Shown: in pieces, positions 1 to 6,048 of the stretch
How positions within the stretch are numbered: position 1 is the first letter of the stretch
Layout of the letters: the number at the start of each line of letters is the position of its first letter
Assembly (NCBI GenBank): GCA_017962275.1
Contig: JAGCVQ010000042.1
Span: 1-35,164, forward strand
Origin: Bacteroidales bacterium
Lineage (GTDB): Bacteria > Bacteroidota > Bacteroidia > Bacteroidales > WCHB1-69
DNA: 35,164 nucleotides
Direction of reading: 5' to 3'
Notes under the pieces: model-generated
What the model was told of the DNA's origin: nothing
Seen by the model: only the letters and a program-made list of their open reading frames with translations
The model's database searches: none
Translations under genes and position numbers: made by a program

Positions 1-863
1 CCGCTGACCCCAACCGCGCCTTGATTGGTGACGACGAACACGGCTGGGCCGACGTCTCCGTGTTTAACTTCGAGGGCGGCTGCTACGCCAAGTGCATCAA
101 CCTCAGCGAGGAGAAGGAGCCCGACATCTTCCACGCCATCAAGCGTGACGCGCTGTTGGAGAACCTCGTGGTGGATGCCGAGGGCAACATCGATTTCAAC
201 TCCGCCGAGAAGACCGAGAACACCCGCGTCTCCTACCCCATCTACCATATCAACAACATCGTGCGTCCGGTTTCCCGCGGCACACACCCGAGCAAGATCA
301 TCTTCCTCTCCGCCGACGCTTTCGGCGTGCTGCCTCCCGTCTCCATCCTCAACAAGGAGCAGACCATGTACTACTACTTAAGCGGTTACACGGCCAAGTT
401 AGCCGGCACGGAGCGCGGTATCGTGACCCCGCAGCCGACCTTCTCCTCCTGTTTCGGCGCGGCTTTCCTGTTGCTGCACCCCACGAAATACGCCGAGGAG
501 CTGGCCAAGAAGCTCGAAGAACACAATGCCACGGCTTACTTGGTGAACACCGGATGGGCTGGCGGCGGATACGGCGTTGGTGAGCGTATCTCCCTGAAAG
601 CCACCCGCGCCATCATCACGGCCATCCTCAACGACGAGCTCAAGAGCTGCGAAACCGAAATCGTGAAACCTTTCAACTTGGTGATTCCCAAGCATGTTAC
701 CGGCGTGGATGACAATATCCTCAATCCCGAAAACAGCTGGACCGACAAGGCCGCTTTCAAGAAAAACGCTGACGAACTGGCCGCCGCTTTCATCAAGAAC
801 TTCGCCAACTTCAGCGACACCGAGGAAGGCAAGGCGTTGATTCCGTTCGGCCCGCAAATTTAA
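1..863 (+). CDS. pckA: Phosphoenolpyruvate carboxykinase (ATP), 3' part
   Basis: The open frame runs in from the left edge (first whole codon at base 3), so the start and roughly the first half of the protein lie outside the window. The visible 286 residues match the C-terminal half of ATP-dependent PEP carockykinase-type enzymes (PckA), which interconvert oxaloacetate plus ATP and PEP plus CO2 in the cytosol. Visible signatures are the metal/nucleotide motif IGDDEHGW right at the edge, [10 protein letters not shown], the [13 protein letters not shown] stretch, [14 protein letters not shown] and KLAGTERG. The upstream kinase-1 P-loop is not in view. Spacing and length agree with the roughly 540-residue bacterial family. 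In anaerobic Bacteroidetes the enzyme usually runs towards oxaloacetate in succinate/propionate fermentation (family knowledge). The TAA stop is followed at once by a heptad repeat tract. Confidence 0.97.
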   Translation, partial: ADPNRALIGDDEHGWADVSVFNFEGGCYAKCINLSEEKEPDIFHAIKRDALLENLVVDAEGNIDFNSAEKTENTRVSYPIYHINNIVRPVSRGTHPSKIIFLSADAFGVLPPVSILNKEQTMYYYLSGYTAKLAGTERGIVTPQPTFSSCFGAAFLLLHPTKYAEELAKKLEEHNATAYLVNTGWAGGGYGVGERISLKATRAIITAILNDELKSCETEIVKPFNLVIPKHVTGVDDNILNPENSWTDKAAFKKNADELAAAFIKNFANFSDTEEGKALIPFGPQI

Positions 864-891
864 TGGTTAATGGTTATTGGTTATAGGTTAT
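864..891 (+). repeat. Heptad tandem repeat after pckA stop
   Basis: Four consecutive 7-bp units, TGGTTAA, TGGTTAT, TGGTTAT and AGGTTAT, begin on the first base after the pckA stop codon. The tract leads into the structured element that precedes pepE. Period 7 is shared with other tracts in the window although the unit sequence differs. Confidence 0.8.
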
Positions 892-898
892 TGAGGCC

Positions 899-1032
899 TG
901 TTATTTCTAAATAATAATTCATTGAGCAGCCTCGAAGAGGCAAGACGCACGAAGTGCTAATAACCCCACATAAGCGAAGCGCAATGTGAGGGTTCGCAAA
1001 AGGTGATAGCCGCGTGCGAGAGCTCACCAAAA
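899..1032 (+). promoter_or_regulatory. Structured leader element, copy 1 (upstream of pepE)
   Basis: This intergenic segment holds a row of hairpins readable on the plus strand. Hairpin 1 is GCCTC-GAA-GAGGC (929-941). Hairpin 2 is GCAC-GAA-GTGC (947-957). Hairpin 3 pairs AACCCCACAT (962-971) with ATGTGAGGGTT (984-994), with a bulged A989 and an inner GC-GAA-GC mini-hairpin (974-980). An outer GGTGA...TCACC pair closes at 1028. The blocks TTGAGCA, AAGA, AATAACCCCACA and CACCAAAA, and the AT-rich lead-in, recur in copy 2 on the minus strand at 3474-3377. In both copies exactly 14 nt separate CACC from the downstream ATG. The segment could be a cis-acting RNA leader, a transcription or translation control site, or a dispersed palindromic repeat; function is unproven. 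Confidence 0.6.
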
Positions 1033-1042
1033 GAAAAAGAAT

Positions 1043-1801
1043 ATGAAACTGTTACTTATAAGCAACTCCACCAACTACAAGGAACCCTACCTGGGTTGGT
1101 GCCAGCCGTTGATCGCGGAGTTCCTGCAGGGAACGGCTGACGAAATTTTGTTTGTGCCGTACGCCGGCGTGGATGTGGGCGGCAAGGTCTATCCCGACAG
1201 CTACGACAGCTACACGGCTCGCGTGCGTGGCGTGTTCGAGAAACTCGGCAAGAAGGTGGTCTCCGTACACGAGGTCAGCGATCCCGTGGCGGCGGTCAAC
1301 AACGCGAAGTTCATCATGGTGGGCGGCGGCAACACCTTCCACCTGGTGGCCGAGCTGCACCGCAACAAGCTCATCAAGCCCATCCGCCGCAAGGTGATGG
1401 AGGGCACGCCCTACATGGGCTGGAGCGCGGGCTCCAACGTGGCCTGCCCGACGCTGTGTACCACCAACGACATGCCCATCGTGATGCCCGAGAGCTTCGA
1501 CTGCCTCGACCTGGTGCCGTTCCAGATTAACCCGCACTACATCGACCCCTATCCGGAGGAGATCAACGACCGCATCCGTCACGGCGGCGAGACCCGTCAG
1601 GTGCGCCTGAACGAGTACTTGGCCGTAAACAAGGAGAAGACCGTTGTCGGCCTGCGCGAAGGCACCGCCCTCTGGATCGAGAACGAGCACATCACCCTCA
1701 AGGGCACCCGCAACATGATCGTGCTCCGTTACGGTCAGGAGCCCGAGGAGATTGTGCCGGGTTCCGTGTTCGGGTACGACATAAAGGCTTTTAGCTGTTA
1801 G
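1043..1801 (+). CDS. pepE: Dipeptidase E (peptidase S51)
   Basis: The 252-residue protein is a cytosolic serine peptidase of family S51 that removes N-terminal aspartate from dipeptides. The glycine-rich VGGGNTFHL stretch is at about 93-101. The nucleophile motif GWSAGS puts Ser128 in the catalytic position, NPHYID supplies His165, and GLREGTAL supplies Glu206; these match Ser120, His157 and Glu192 of Salmonella PepE by spacing (family knowledge). It is about 20 residues longer than that enzyme. The start is the ATG 14 nt after the conserved CACC of the structured leader element; no strong Shine-Dalgarno sequence is seen, as is common in this phylum. The last codons (TTT AGC TGT TAG) lie in a heptad repeat, so the repeat appears to supply the C-terminal end and stop codon. 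Cyanophycinase-like S51 members are a less likely alternative. Confidence 0.93.
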   Translation: MKLLLISNSTNYKEPYLGWCQPLIAEFLQGTADEILFVPYAGVDVGGKVYPDSYDSYTARVRGVFEKLGKKVVSVHEVSDPVAAVNNAKFIMVGGGNTFHLVAELHRNKLIKPIRRKVMEGTPYMGWSAGSNVACPTLCTTNDMPIVMPESFDCLDLVPFQINPHYIDPYPEEINDRIRHGGETRQVRLNEYLAVNKEKTVVGLREGTALWIENEHITLKGTRNMIVLRYGQEPEEIVPGSVFGYDIKAFSC

Positions 1802-1818
1802 CTATTGGCTATTGGCTA
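1791..1818 (+). repeat. Heptad tandem repeat spanning pepE stop
   Basis: Four 7-bp units (TTAGCTG, TTAGCTA, TTGGCTA, TTGGCTA) overlap the last codons and the TAG stop of pepE (1799-1801). The coding sequence therefore ends inside the tract. Confidence 0.75.
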
Positions 1819-1829
1819 TAATAAACAAT

Positions 1830-1857
1830 GTAGGGGCGGATGATTATTCGCCCCTAC
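1830..1857. repeat. GTAG...CTAC palindrome, copy A
   Basis: A 28-bp inverted repeat with left arm GTAGGGGCGGATGA and right arm TTATTCGCCCCTAC; the outer 9 bp pair perfectly and the centre is imperfect. It lies between the convergent pepE and kamE genes, preceded by ACAAT like copy B. It may fold as a bidirectional transcription barrier, but no T-tract follows it on either strand. Confidence 0.75.
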
Positions 1858-1881
1858 GTGTTATGGTTCGGTTACAACAAT

Positions 1882-1910
1882 GTAGGGCTGTCGCAATGCG
1901 GCAGCCCTAC
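1882..1910. repeat. GTAG...CTAC palindrome, copy B
   Basis: A 29-bp inverted repeat: arms GTAGGGCTGTCGCA and TGCGGCAGCCCTAC around one central A, with a single mismatch that would be a G-U wobble in RNA. It has the same ends and length as copies A, C and D but a different core. It ends 9 nt before the kamE stop codon on the opposite strand, so it is in a position to terminate or stabilise the kamE transcript. Confidence 0.75.
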
Positions 1911-1919
1911 ATCGCAATA

Positions 1920-2708
1920 TTATCCGTTCATTCTCTTGTCGAGTTCCTGCGCGATGTACGATGCCACGTCGTCGGCGTAGGTGTTGGCACCGAAACCGGC
2001 ATCGTAACCTAGCTCCTTGGCCAGCTCGTGGGTGATACGCGGACCACCGCACACCACAATCATCTTGTCGCGAAGACCCTCGGCCTCGAGCATCTCAATC
2101 AGCTCGGTAAGGTTCTGAATGTGTACGTCTTTCTGGGTCACCGTCTGGGAGACTAACAGCGCATCGGCATGCAGTTCCACCGCCTTGGCGATGAACTCCT
2201 CGTTCGGCACCTGGCTGCCCATGTTGAGGGCATCGAACATGTCGTAACGCTCAATACCGTAGTGACCGGCATAGCCCTTCATGTTCATAATGGCGTCGAT
2301 GCCCACCGTGTGCGCATCGGTACCCGTACTGGCGCCCACCACCACGATCTTCCGGCCGATGTGCTCGCGGATGAAATCGTCAGTCTCCGGCATCGACCAC
2401 ACCGTGGATTCCACTTTCGGGACGTGGATGGTCGTGTAATCCACCGTGTGCGTGCAGGCACCGTAACAGTTCACGAAGGTATAGCCTTCTGTCAATTCTT
2501 TGAAATAAACGACTTGCGGGTTGTCGAAGCCCATCTTCTTCAGCAGCTGCTTGGCTGCCTCCACGGCCTCGTCGCCGCAGGGCACCGGCAGCGTGAAGCT
2601 CAGCTGCGTCTTGCCGTCGTTCATCGTGTCGCCGTAAGGCTTCACTTTGGTTAGGTCTAAGGTCTGATCAAAGTCCTTTTGATCCATTGAATATAATCCG
2701 CCACTCAT
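1920..2708 (-). CDS. kamE: Lysine 5,6-aminomutase, beta subunit
   Basis: KamE is the B12- and PLP-binding subunit of lysine 5,6-aminomutase, which moves the terminal amino group of D-lysine or L-beta-lysine to C5 in anaerobic lysine fermentation. The 262 residues equal the length of the clostridial protein. The base-off cobalamin motif DAHTVG starts at Asp131 with His133, and Lys144 (in MNMKGYAGHYG) sits at the position known to form the PLP aldimine, so both cofactor residues are conserved. The C-terminal VVCGGPRITHELAKELGYDAGFG stretch is typical of the Rossmann B12 domain. It is the last gene of the minus-strand order kamD, Tudor-like gene, kamE. A degenerate heptad tract and palindrome C separate it from the preceding gene. 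kamA, kdd, kce and kal are not in this window. Confidence 0.95.
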   Translation of the reverse strand: MSGGLYSMDQKDFDQTLDLTKVKPYGDTMNDGKTQLSFTLPVPCGDEAVEAAKQLLKKMGFDNPQVVYFKELTEGYTFVNCYGACTHTVDYTTIHVPKVESTVWSMPETDDFIREHIGRKIVVVGASTGTDAHTVGIDAIMNMKGYAGHYGIERYDMFDALNMGSQVPNEEFIAKAVELHADALLVSQTVTQKDVHIQNLTELIEMLEAEGLRDKMIVVCGGPRITHELAKELGYDAGFGANTYADDVASYIAQELDKRMNG

Positions 2709-2713
2709 TTTTC

Positions 2714-2768
2714 TAAGGTTTAAGGTTTAAGGGTTAGGGTTTATGGGTTATAGGGTTATAAGGTTAAA
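2714..2768 (-). repeat. Degenerate heptad tract upstream of kamE
   Basis: On the plus strand the tract reads as TAAGGTT units drifting through TAAGGGT, TAGGGTT and TATGGGT; on the kamE strand this is AACCTTA and relatives. It ends a few bases before the kamE ATG, so the kamE leader is largely made of this repeat. Confidence 0.7.
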
Positions 2769-2780
2769 AGATTGCGGGTT

Positions 2781-2808
2781 GTAGGGGCGAATAATTATTC
2801 GCCCCTAC
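2781..2808. repeat. GTAG...CTAC palindrome, copy C (perfect)
   Basis: A perfect 28-bp palindrome: GTAGGGGCGAATAA followed directly by its reverse complement. It differs from copy A at only two positions. It lies 9 nt past the stop codon of the 182-aa minus-strand gene, within the kam operon between that gene and kamE. It could act as an intercistronic RNA-processing or attenuation hairpin. Confidence 0.85.
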
Positions 2809-2817
2809 ATATACATC

Positions 2818-3366
2818 TTAATTGGATTTTAAGCCGACAAAATAGTCTTCCTTGTTCTCGAACAGCACGTTGAACGAGGTCATGCTGCCGTAGATGCGGG
2901 AGATGTACTGCTGGAGGTTGAATTTCTCCTCGTCGGTGAGGGAGGCACTGCTGTTGATGTTCTGTTCGAGCACGCGCAGGCGGTCGCGCATCATGACGAT
3001 CTTGTGGAAGAAGGTCTCCACGGGAATCTCCTTGGGGGCGAGGTCCTTGTTGGCGGGTTGCAGAATCATAGTGCCGCCCTGCCACTTCTTGCCCAGCTCG
3101 GCCTTATATTCGATGCCGTTGTACTGGGTCAGGATCTGCGTCAGCACCTGCTTGAACTCGCGGATGTTGAGTTTCGGGGTGTCATCATCCACTTCATTAG
3201 CCTCGATGACCTCGAGCTCCACGGCCGCTTTGGAGAATTCCAGCTCGCCGCCGCGCACGAAGATAATCTTGTACGTCAGCGCGTTGTTCTGACTGATGAT
3301 GCCCTCGCCGTACTTTTCGTGGGACACTCTTGTTCCGACTGAAAGGTTGTCTATATCGTATTCCAT
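2818..3366 (-). CDS. Tudor-like protein of unknown function in kam operon
   Basis: A 182-residue soluble protein with no signal peptide or membrane segment. I do not recognise a named family with certainty. Residues about 7-50 (NLSVGTRVSHEKYGEGII... IIFVRGGELEFSKAAVELEVIE) resemble the small beta-barrel (Tudor/SH3-like) found at the C-terminus of UvrD/PcrA helicases. The remainder looks alpha-helical, with an acidic linker (EVDDDTPK). I chose the ATG at 3366 rather than the in-frame GTG at 3393, because the GTG lies inside a hairpin of the leader element and the ATG stands 14 nt from its end, as in pepE. Its place between kamD and kamE suggests a role tied to the aminomutase, for instance assembly or reactivation of the B12 enzyme; this is inference from position only. 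Confidence 0.8.
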   Translation of the reverse strand: MEYDIDNLSVGTRVSHEKYGEGIISQNNALTYKIIFVRGGELEFSKAAVELEVIEANEVDDDTPKLNIREFKQVLTQILTQYNGIEYKAELGKKWQGGTMILQPANKDLAPKEIPVETFFHKIVMMRDRLRVLEQNINSSASLTDEEKFNLQQYISRIYGSMTSFNVLFENKEDYFVGLKSN

Positions 3367-3376
3367 ATCTATATCG

Positions 3377-3474
3377 TTTTGGTGTGTCCCCACACTTCCG
3401 TGTGGGGTTATTGAGCTCTACCGAGCTCTTGTCCCTTCGGGACTGCTCAAAGAATTATTTTCTTTAAAAATAAC
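3377..3474 (-). promoter_or_regulatory. Structured leader element, copy 2 (kamD/Tudor-like gap)
   Basis: On the minus strand this holds hairpin 1 GTCCC-GAA-GGGAC (plus coordinates 3443-3431), hairpin 2 GAGCTC-GGTA-GAGCTC (3428-3413) and hairpin 3 CCCCACAC-GGAA-GTGTGGGG (3407-3388), all perfectly paired. The blocks TTGAGCA, CAAGA, AATAACCCCACA and CACCAAAA, plus the GTTATTTnTAAA lead-in, are shared with copy 1. Between the copies hairpin 1 keeps its pairing through two compensatory changes (C-G to T-A and T-A to C-G). CACC ends 14 nt before the ATG at 3366. The element follows the heptad tract of kamD. It lies in an operon, so it may control expression of the two downstream genes; a terminator or a mobile palindromic repeat are alternatives. 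Confidence 0.6.
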
Positions 3475-3498
3475 TGCTAACTACTAACTGCTAACTGA
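3471..3498 (-). repeat. Heptad tandem repeat after kamD
   Basis: Plus-strand units are TAACTGC, TAACTAC, TAACTGC, TAACTGA, read on the kamD strand as GTTAGCA-type repeats. The tract starts 3 nt after the kamD stop and runs straight into structured element copy 2. Confidence 0.8.
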
Positions 3499-3501
3499 TG
3501 A

Positions 3502-5061
3502 TTACCATCTCTCTTTCATCATCTTGATGAACGGGTTGAAGTAGTTGTCGCCTTTGGTGACGACGCCGGCGAGGCCCTTGCCGCCGTCCTTCGGACGTTT
3601 CACGTCGCCGAAGATACCCTTCTCCAGTGCGGTGAAGAGGCCTTCCTGGACGATTTGCTGCAGCAGCTCGATGGCGTTGTTGAGGACGACCTTGGCGCGC
3701 TCACGGCAGATGCCGCCTTCGCGGAACTCCATCTCCTCGCCGATGCTGCGCATGTCGTTGAAGATGTAGCGGGCGTTCTCAATGGAGAGGTAACGGTCGC
3801 TCATGAACGGCGTGTGGATGGCCTCGGTGGGCATACCCAACAGCTGGATACCCTGGTGCGTCCAGATACCGATGATGTTGAAGAGTGCGTCCTGAATGTG
3901 GCCGCGGAAGATGTTGCCGGTCATGAATTTCGTGGGCGGCATGTACTTCAGCGTGGCCTTCGGGAAGATCTCGCGGGTCATCTGCGCCTGCGCAAGCTCC
4001 AACAGGAAACCGTTCTCCAACATCGGGTCCATCTCGAAGGCGTGGCCCAAGCCCATCTGCTCTTCAGGCAGACCGGCCAACAAGGCCAACTGCTCGTTGA
4101 TGAGGTCGGAGGCGAGCACCGTGTGGGCGGCCTCCACAGCATCAGCGGTGGTGAGGTAGTTGTCCTCGCCCGTGTTGATGATGACACCGGCATAACCGTT
4201 GATGATGCGGGAGAAGTACTGGTCGATGAGGGTACGCTGCGGGTTGATGTCGCGGAAGAGGATGCCGTAAAGGGCGTCGTTCAACATCACGTCGAGGCGT
4301 TCGAGGGCGCCCATGGCTGCGATTTCCGGCATACAAAGTCCTGAGCAGTAGTTACATAAGCGGATGTAACGGCCTTGCTCTTCGCCCACTTCGTCAAGAG
4401 CCTTACGCATGATGCGGAAGTTCTCCTGCGTGGCAAACGTGCCGCCGAAACCCTCAGTGGTCGCGCCGTAAGGCACGTAGTCCAACAAGCTCTGACCAGT
4501 GGTACGGATCACGGCGATGACGTCAGCACCTTGACGGGCACCGGCCTGCGCTTGCACCACGTCCTCGTAGATGTTACCCGTCGCCACGATGATGTAAAGG
4601 TAGGGTTTCGGGCCTTCGCCGATGGTGTTCAGGTACTCGTTACGCTTGGCCACATTGCCCTTGATGCGGGTGAGGCACTGTTCGATGTAGGGTTGGATGG
4701 ATTTTTGGATGTCAGCCAGCGGATGCAGCGGCAACGAAGTGACGTTCAGTTCGTTGCGGGAAATGCGCTCGGCAATCTCTTGCGGGGTCGCGCCGGTCTC
4801 CAGAATGGCGTTGCCCATGAAATAGAGCACGCCCTGACTGAGCACGCCGGCCTCGAGAAGGGCATCCACCACCCTGTTGGGCAGCGGCACCTCGTTCTCG
4901 TCAATGCCGTCAATGCCGATCAGACGACAGAGCGTACGCTCCACCGTCACGGTCGTGTAACCGTCCACAAACTCCTGGACCTGGTCCGCAATCTGCTTGG
5001 CCAACTGCTTTGCCACAGCCACTTGGTTGAAATCCAGTCCGAGTTTCGATTTTTCTGTCAT
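3502..5061 (-). CDS. kamD: Lysine 5,6-aminomutase, alpha subunit
   Basis: KamD is the large TIM-barrel subunit of lysine 5,6-aminomutase; with KamE it forms the adenosylcobalamin/PLP enzyme that rearranges D-lysine or beta-lysine. At 519 residues it fits the family length of about 516. Recognisable stretches include YLYIIVATGNIYEDVVQAQ, the GADVIAVIRTTGQSLLDY strand-loop, PYGATTEGFGGTF, and YCSGLCMPEIAAMGALERLD. The ATG at 5061 sits about 48 nt downstream of a TATTTTTG box at 5116-5109. It heads the minus-strand operon kamD, Tudor-like gene, kamE. Divergent to it is the PorT-like gene. Confidence 0.95.
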   Translation of the reverse strand: MTEKSKLGLDFNQVAVAKQLAKQIADQVQEFVDGYTTVTVERTLCRLIGIDGIDENEVPLPNRVVDALLEAGVLSQGVLYFMGNAILETGATPQEIAERISRNELNVTSLPLHPLADIQKSIQPYIEQCLTRIKGNVAKRNEYLNTIGEGPKPYLYIIVATGNIYEDVVQAQAGARQGADVIAVIRTTGQSLLDYVPYGATTEGFGGTFATQENFRIMRKALDEVGEEQGRYIRLCNYCSGLCMPEIAAMGALERLDVMLNDALYGILFRDINPQRTLIDQYFSRIINGYAGVIINTGEDNYLTTADAVEAAHTVLASDLINEQLALLAGLPEEQMGLGHAFEMDPMLENGFLLELAQAQMTREIFPKATLKYMPPTKFMTGNIFRGHIQDALFNIIGIWTHQGIQLLGMPTEAIHTPFMSDRYLSIENARYIFNDMRSIGEEMEFREGGICRERAKVVLNNAIELLQQIVQEGLFTALEKGIFGDVKRPKDGGKGLAGVVTKGDNYFNPFIKMMKERW

Positions 5062-5108
5062 AGTTTACCTTTTATATTAATGTATAATTTCCTATTTTTT
5101 CAAACCGG

Positions 5109-5116
5109 CAAAAATA
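5109..5116 (-). promoter_or_regulatory. -7 box for kamD
   Basis: TATTTTTG on the minus strand matches the Bacteroidetes TAnnTTTG -7 element. The expected start of transcription is near 5103, giving a leader of about 40 nt. A -33 TTG is not clear. Confidence 0.55.
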
Positions 5117-5133
5117 CAAAAAATATCAAATCA

Positions 5134-5154
5134 TTTCGAACCTGACGTTTCGAA
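5134..5154. promoter_or_regulatory. TTTCGAA direct repeat near kamD promoter
   Basis: TTTCGAA occurs at 5134-5140 and again at 5148-5154, a 14-bp period; each contains the self-complementary TTCGAA. The first copy falls about 20-30 bp upstream of the kamD -7 box, where a regulator could act. Candidate operator only. Confidence 0.3.
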
Positions 5155-5164
5155 CAACCCCAAT

Positions 5165-5196
5165 AATTATCCATTCTCAATTATCCATTCTCAATT
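5165..5196. repeat. 14-bp (2 x 7) tandem repeat
   Basis: AATTATCCATTCTC occurs twice in tandem plus a partial third copy. The period is 14, i.e. two heptads. It sits in the divergent kamD/PorT-like intergenic region, just before the TATCTTCG box of the plus-strand gene. Confidence 0.7.
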
Positions 5197-5206
5197 AAAA
5201 AAAGTG

Positions 5207-5214
5207 TATCTTCG
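5207..5214 (+). promoter_or_regulatory. -7-like box for the PorT-like gene
   Basis: TATCTTCG departs from TAnnTTTG by one base. It lies 21 nt before the ATG at 5236, so the leader would be about 15 nt. Confidence 0.45.
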
Positions 5215-5235
5215 CGGGCTTAAAATTGGCTAAAC

Positions 5236-6039
5236 ATGAAAAGACATATCCTTCGTGCGGCAACCGTTCTTGTGCTTTTCCTTTTTGCGGCACAAGAAAT
5301 TGATGCACAACGTTTTATAGGATCCGCCATCGCGGGTGTCAACTTCGCGCAGATCGAAGGCGACGACGTGCACGGCTTCTACAAGATCGGCTTCAACGGC
5401 GGTCTGGGACTCACGCTGCCCGTGGACCGCAAACAGCAGTGGCAGGTCTCCATCGAGTTGCTCTATTCGATGAAAGGTTCCGTAAAGCACTGTGACAAAG
5501 GGTATTTTGATACCATATACTATGCGCCTTCGATGTTCACCGATGTGGATCGTTCTGTCCCCTTCGACCCGGAAACGAAGTGCAACATCTCCCTCGACTA
5601 CGTGCAGATTCCCGTGATGATGCGCTATGAGGACAGATACTCCGGTTGTTCGTTCGGGGTGGGCTTCTCATGGAGCCGCTTGGTACGCGCCAAGGAAGTC
5701 TATAACGGCTTCGCCCGCACCACCACCGTCCGTAGCGGAACCTACAAGACCAGCGACTGGTCTGTGCTCGCCGACGTGAACATCCGGTTATACAAGAACC
5801 TGAACCTCAACATCCGCTACGAATATTCGCTCGTTCCCATCCGTGTGGAACAGTTCGTGTACAAGAACGCCGAAGGGTCCGTGTTGGTTTCCGAAACCCA
5901 CAAGTTCCACAACAACATGCTCTCCGCCCGTCTCATCTATTATTTCAACGAGAAATTCTACAAAAACACCCGCGTCAACAAGTACGGCCAAGTCATGGGC
6001 ACGAAATGGCTGCGCGAAATCCCCGATTATAACGAGTAA
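5236..6039 (+). CDS. PorT-like outer-membrane beta-barrel protein
   Basis: A 267-residue exported protein. Residues 1-24 form a signal peptide (MKRHILRAATVLVLFLFAAQ then DAQ). The mature N-terminus (RFIGSAIAGVNFAQIEGDD...GFYKIGFNGGLGLTL) is typical of the Bacteroidetes outer-membrane beta-barrel family OMP_b-brl_2, of which the T9SS component PorT is a member. Alternating amphipathic strands continue to the end, for example NLNIRYEYSLVPI and MLSARLIYYFNEKFY. Many paralogues of this fold exist, so a direct role in type IX secretion is not shown, though three T9SS cargo proteins are encoded nearby. It starts a likely operon with the next two genes (9-nt and 8-nt gaps). Confidence 0.75.
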   Translation: MKRHILRAATVLVLFLFAAQEIDAQRFIGSAIAGVNFAQIEGDDVHGFYKIGFNGGLGLTLPVDRKQQWQVSIELLYSMKGSVKHCDKGYFDTIYYAPSMFTDVDRSVPFDPETKCNISLDYVQIPVMMRYEDRYSGCSFGVGFSWSRLVRAKEVYNGFARTTTVRSGTYKTSDWSVLADVNIRLYKNLNLNIRYEYSLVPIRVEQFVYKNAEGSVLVSETHKFHNNMLSARLIYYFNEKFYKNTRVNKYGQVMGTKWLREIPDYNE

Positions 6040-6048
6040 AGACTGATT

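Noticed and set aside
1812-2052. Small frames covering palindromes A and B
   Set aside because: Their sequence is mostly repeat and palindrome, with no initiation signal or similarity to a protein family I know.
3364-3393. GTG start at 3393 for the Tudor-like gene
   Set aside because: The GTG is part of the 3388-3407 stem; the ATG at 3366 has the same 14-nt spacing to CACC as pepE and begins the conserved-looking domain.
4142-4336. Arg/His/Pro-rich small frames in kamD and similar ones across the window
   Set aside because: Low-complexity frame-shifted readings of GC-rich codons.
3655-4344. Long plus-strand open frame of 229 codons opposite kamD
   Set aside because: Antisense shadow of a GC-rich, clearly identified gene; composition and lack of any recognisable motif or promoter argue against coding.
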